A stretch of DNA of 5,876 bases from contig LSSH01000049.1 in assembly GCA_001595885.1 (NCBI GenBank), forward strand, positions 1 to 5,876. Reading direction: 5' to 3'. The notes beneath the pieces are model-generated. The model had not been told where the DNA came from and did no database searches. It saw only the letters and a program-made list of their open reading frames with translations. Below are positions 5,586 to 5,876 of the stretch, piece by piece. Position 1 is the first letter of the stretch. The number at the start of each line of letters is the position of its first letter. Source of the DNA: Candidatus Proteinoplasmatales archaeon SG8-5 (lineage in GTDB: Archaea; Thermoplasmatota; Thermoplasmata; SG8-5). The translations under genes were made by a program, and so were the position numbers.

Positions 5586-5876
5586 ATGCAGAGGGCTGTC
5601 CCCGCTTCAGCCGAGACCGAATGCCCTGATTGCGGAGATGAGACACTTCACAGGACCCTCAAGGGACGATTCTCCGGGAAGAAGCTGCAAATGGTGCTCA
5701 AATGCTCGAAGTGCGGGCGCGTGCACGGGGAGACCTTCGAACTCATAGGCCAAACATCGGTCCGCACAATCATCAGCCGGGGAGAGGATTCCGAGAGGGT
5801 AAGCATGGACCTGTCGGCGGATTGGACCGTGACCGTTGGCGAGGAACTGATGCACGAGGACGAGAGACTGTTGGTC
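5586..5876 (+). CDS. HVO_0476-type archaeal zinc-finger protein, 3' end missing
   Basis: The frame is open from the ATG at 5586 to the end of the window (97 codons, no stop). It has an N-terminal two-knuckle zinc finger: CPDC (Cys13, Cys16) and CSKC (Cys40, Cys43), with basic residues between. A beta-rich segment follows, with ISRGEDSERVSMDLSADWTVTVGEEL resembling the part after the zinc finger in the haloarchaeal HVO_0476 family (COG1326, archaeal Zn-finger proteins of unknown function); this match is from memory of the family, not from a search. It may bind RNA or DNA, or act in translation or regulation, but no function can be assigned. The start is 2 bases after the pyrF stop and is backed by a GGTGAT ribosome site, so the two genes are probably one operon. 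The remaining C-terminal part lies outside the window. Confidence 0.8.
   Translation, partial: MQRAVPASAETECPDCGDETLHRTLKGRFSGKKLQMVLKCSKCGRVHGETFELIGQTSVRTIISRGEDSERVSMDLSADWTVTVGEELMHEDERLLV

Noticed and set aside
4747..5646. Long minus-strand open frame (299 codons) opposite the CBS gene and pyrF
   Set aside because: It is wholly antisense to two clearly recognised genes, has no recognisable domain, and is rich in Arg, Pro and Ser as expected of shadow frames in GC-rich coding DNA.
1..5876. Defence, toxin-antitoxin or mobile element system
   Set aside because: No nuclease, transposase, integrase, methyltransferase or paired small genes are seen; all genes fit metabolism, cell surface or regulation.

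Overview
The window looks like archaeal chromosome, most likely from a Thermoplasmatota-type euryarchaeon. The phylum is an inference, at roughly 0.6 confidence. Four things point to archaea: AT-rich TATA-like boxes about 25-35 bases before promoter-proximal starts, with little or no leader; a two-CBS protein with a C-terminal zinc ribbon, like Thermoplasma Ta0289; a short archaeal-type orotidine monophosphate decarboxylase; and the start of an HVO_0476-type archaeal zinc-finger protein. Most genes are about 55-62% GC in hand-counted 60-base stretches.

Layout. 1-815 (+): the 3' end of a phosphoheptose isomerase-like SIS gene (gmhA), then a GmhB-like HAD phosphatase that begins after the point where its catalytic motif I should be. 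816-884: a short convergent gap; I see no gene, hairpin or T-run terminator in it. 885-3065 (-): a 726-residue secreted, membrane-anchored surface protein with a Kelch-type propeller, three Ig-like modules, calcium-binding thrombospondin type 3 repeats, one membrane helix and an acidic tail. 3116-4273 (-): a fold-type I aminotransferase. 4274-4358: a divergent promoter region. 4359-4910 (+): the CBS/zinc-ribbon protein. 4942-5583 (+): pyrF. 5586 to the window end (+): the zinc-finger protein, cut off by the edge.

How the genes may work together. gmhA and gmhB-like form a small cluster that probably continues upstream and would make an activated heptose for surface glycans. The neighbouring surface protein carries about 20 N-glycosylation sequons, so it could receive such glycans, but this link is inference only. 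The CBS protein, pyrF and the zinc-finger gene run in one direction. pyrF has its own likely leaderless promoter and appears to be co-transcribed with the zinc-finger gene.

The two most interesting signals are in the gmhB-like gene and the surface gene. The gmhB-like gene has apparent remnants of HAD motif I just upstream of its start, split across two frames. The surface gene changes base composition sharply in its middle: the exposed N-terminal part is AT-rich and the anchor part is GC-rich, which suggests a domain swap. I found no CRISPR array, RNA gene, insertion sequence or defence system.
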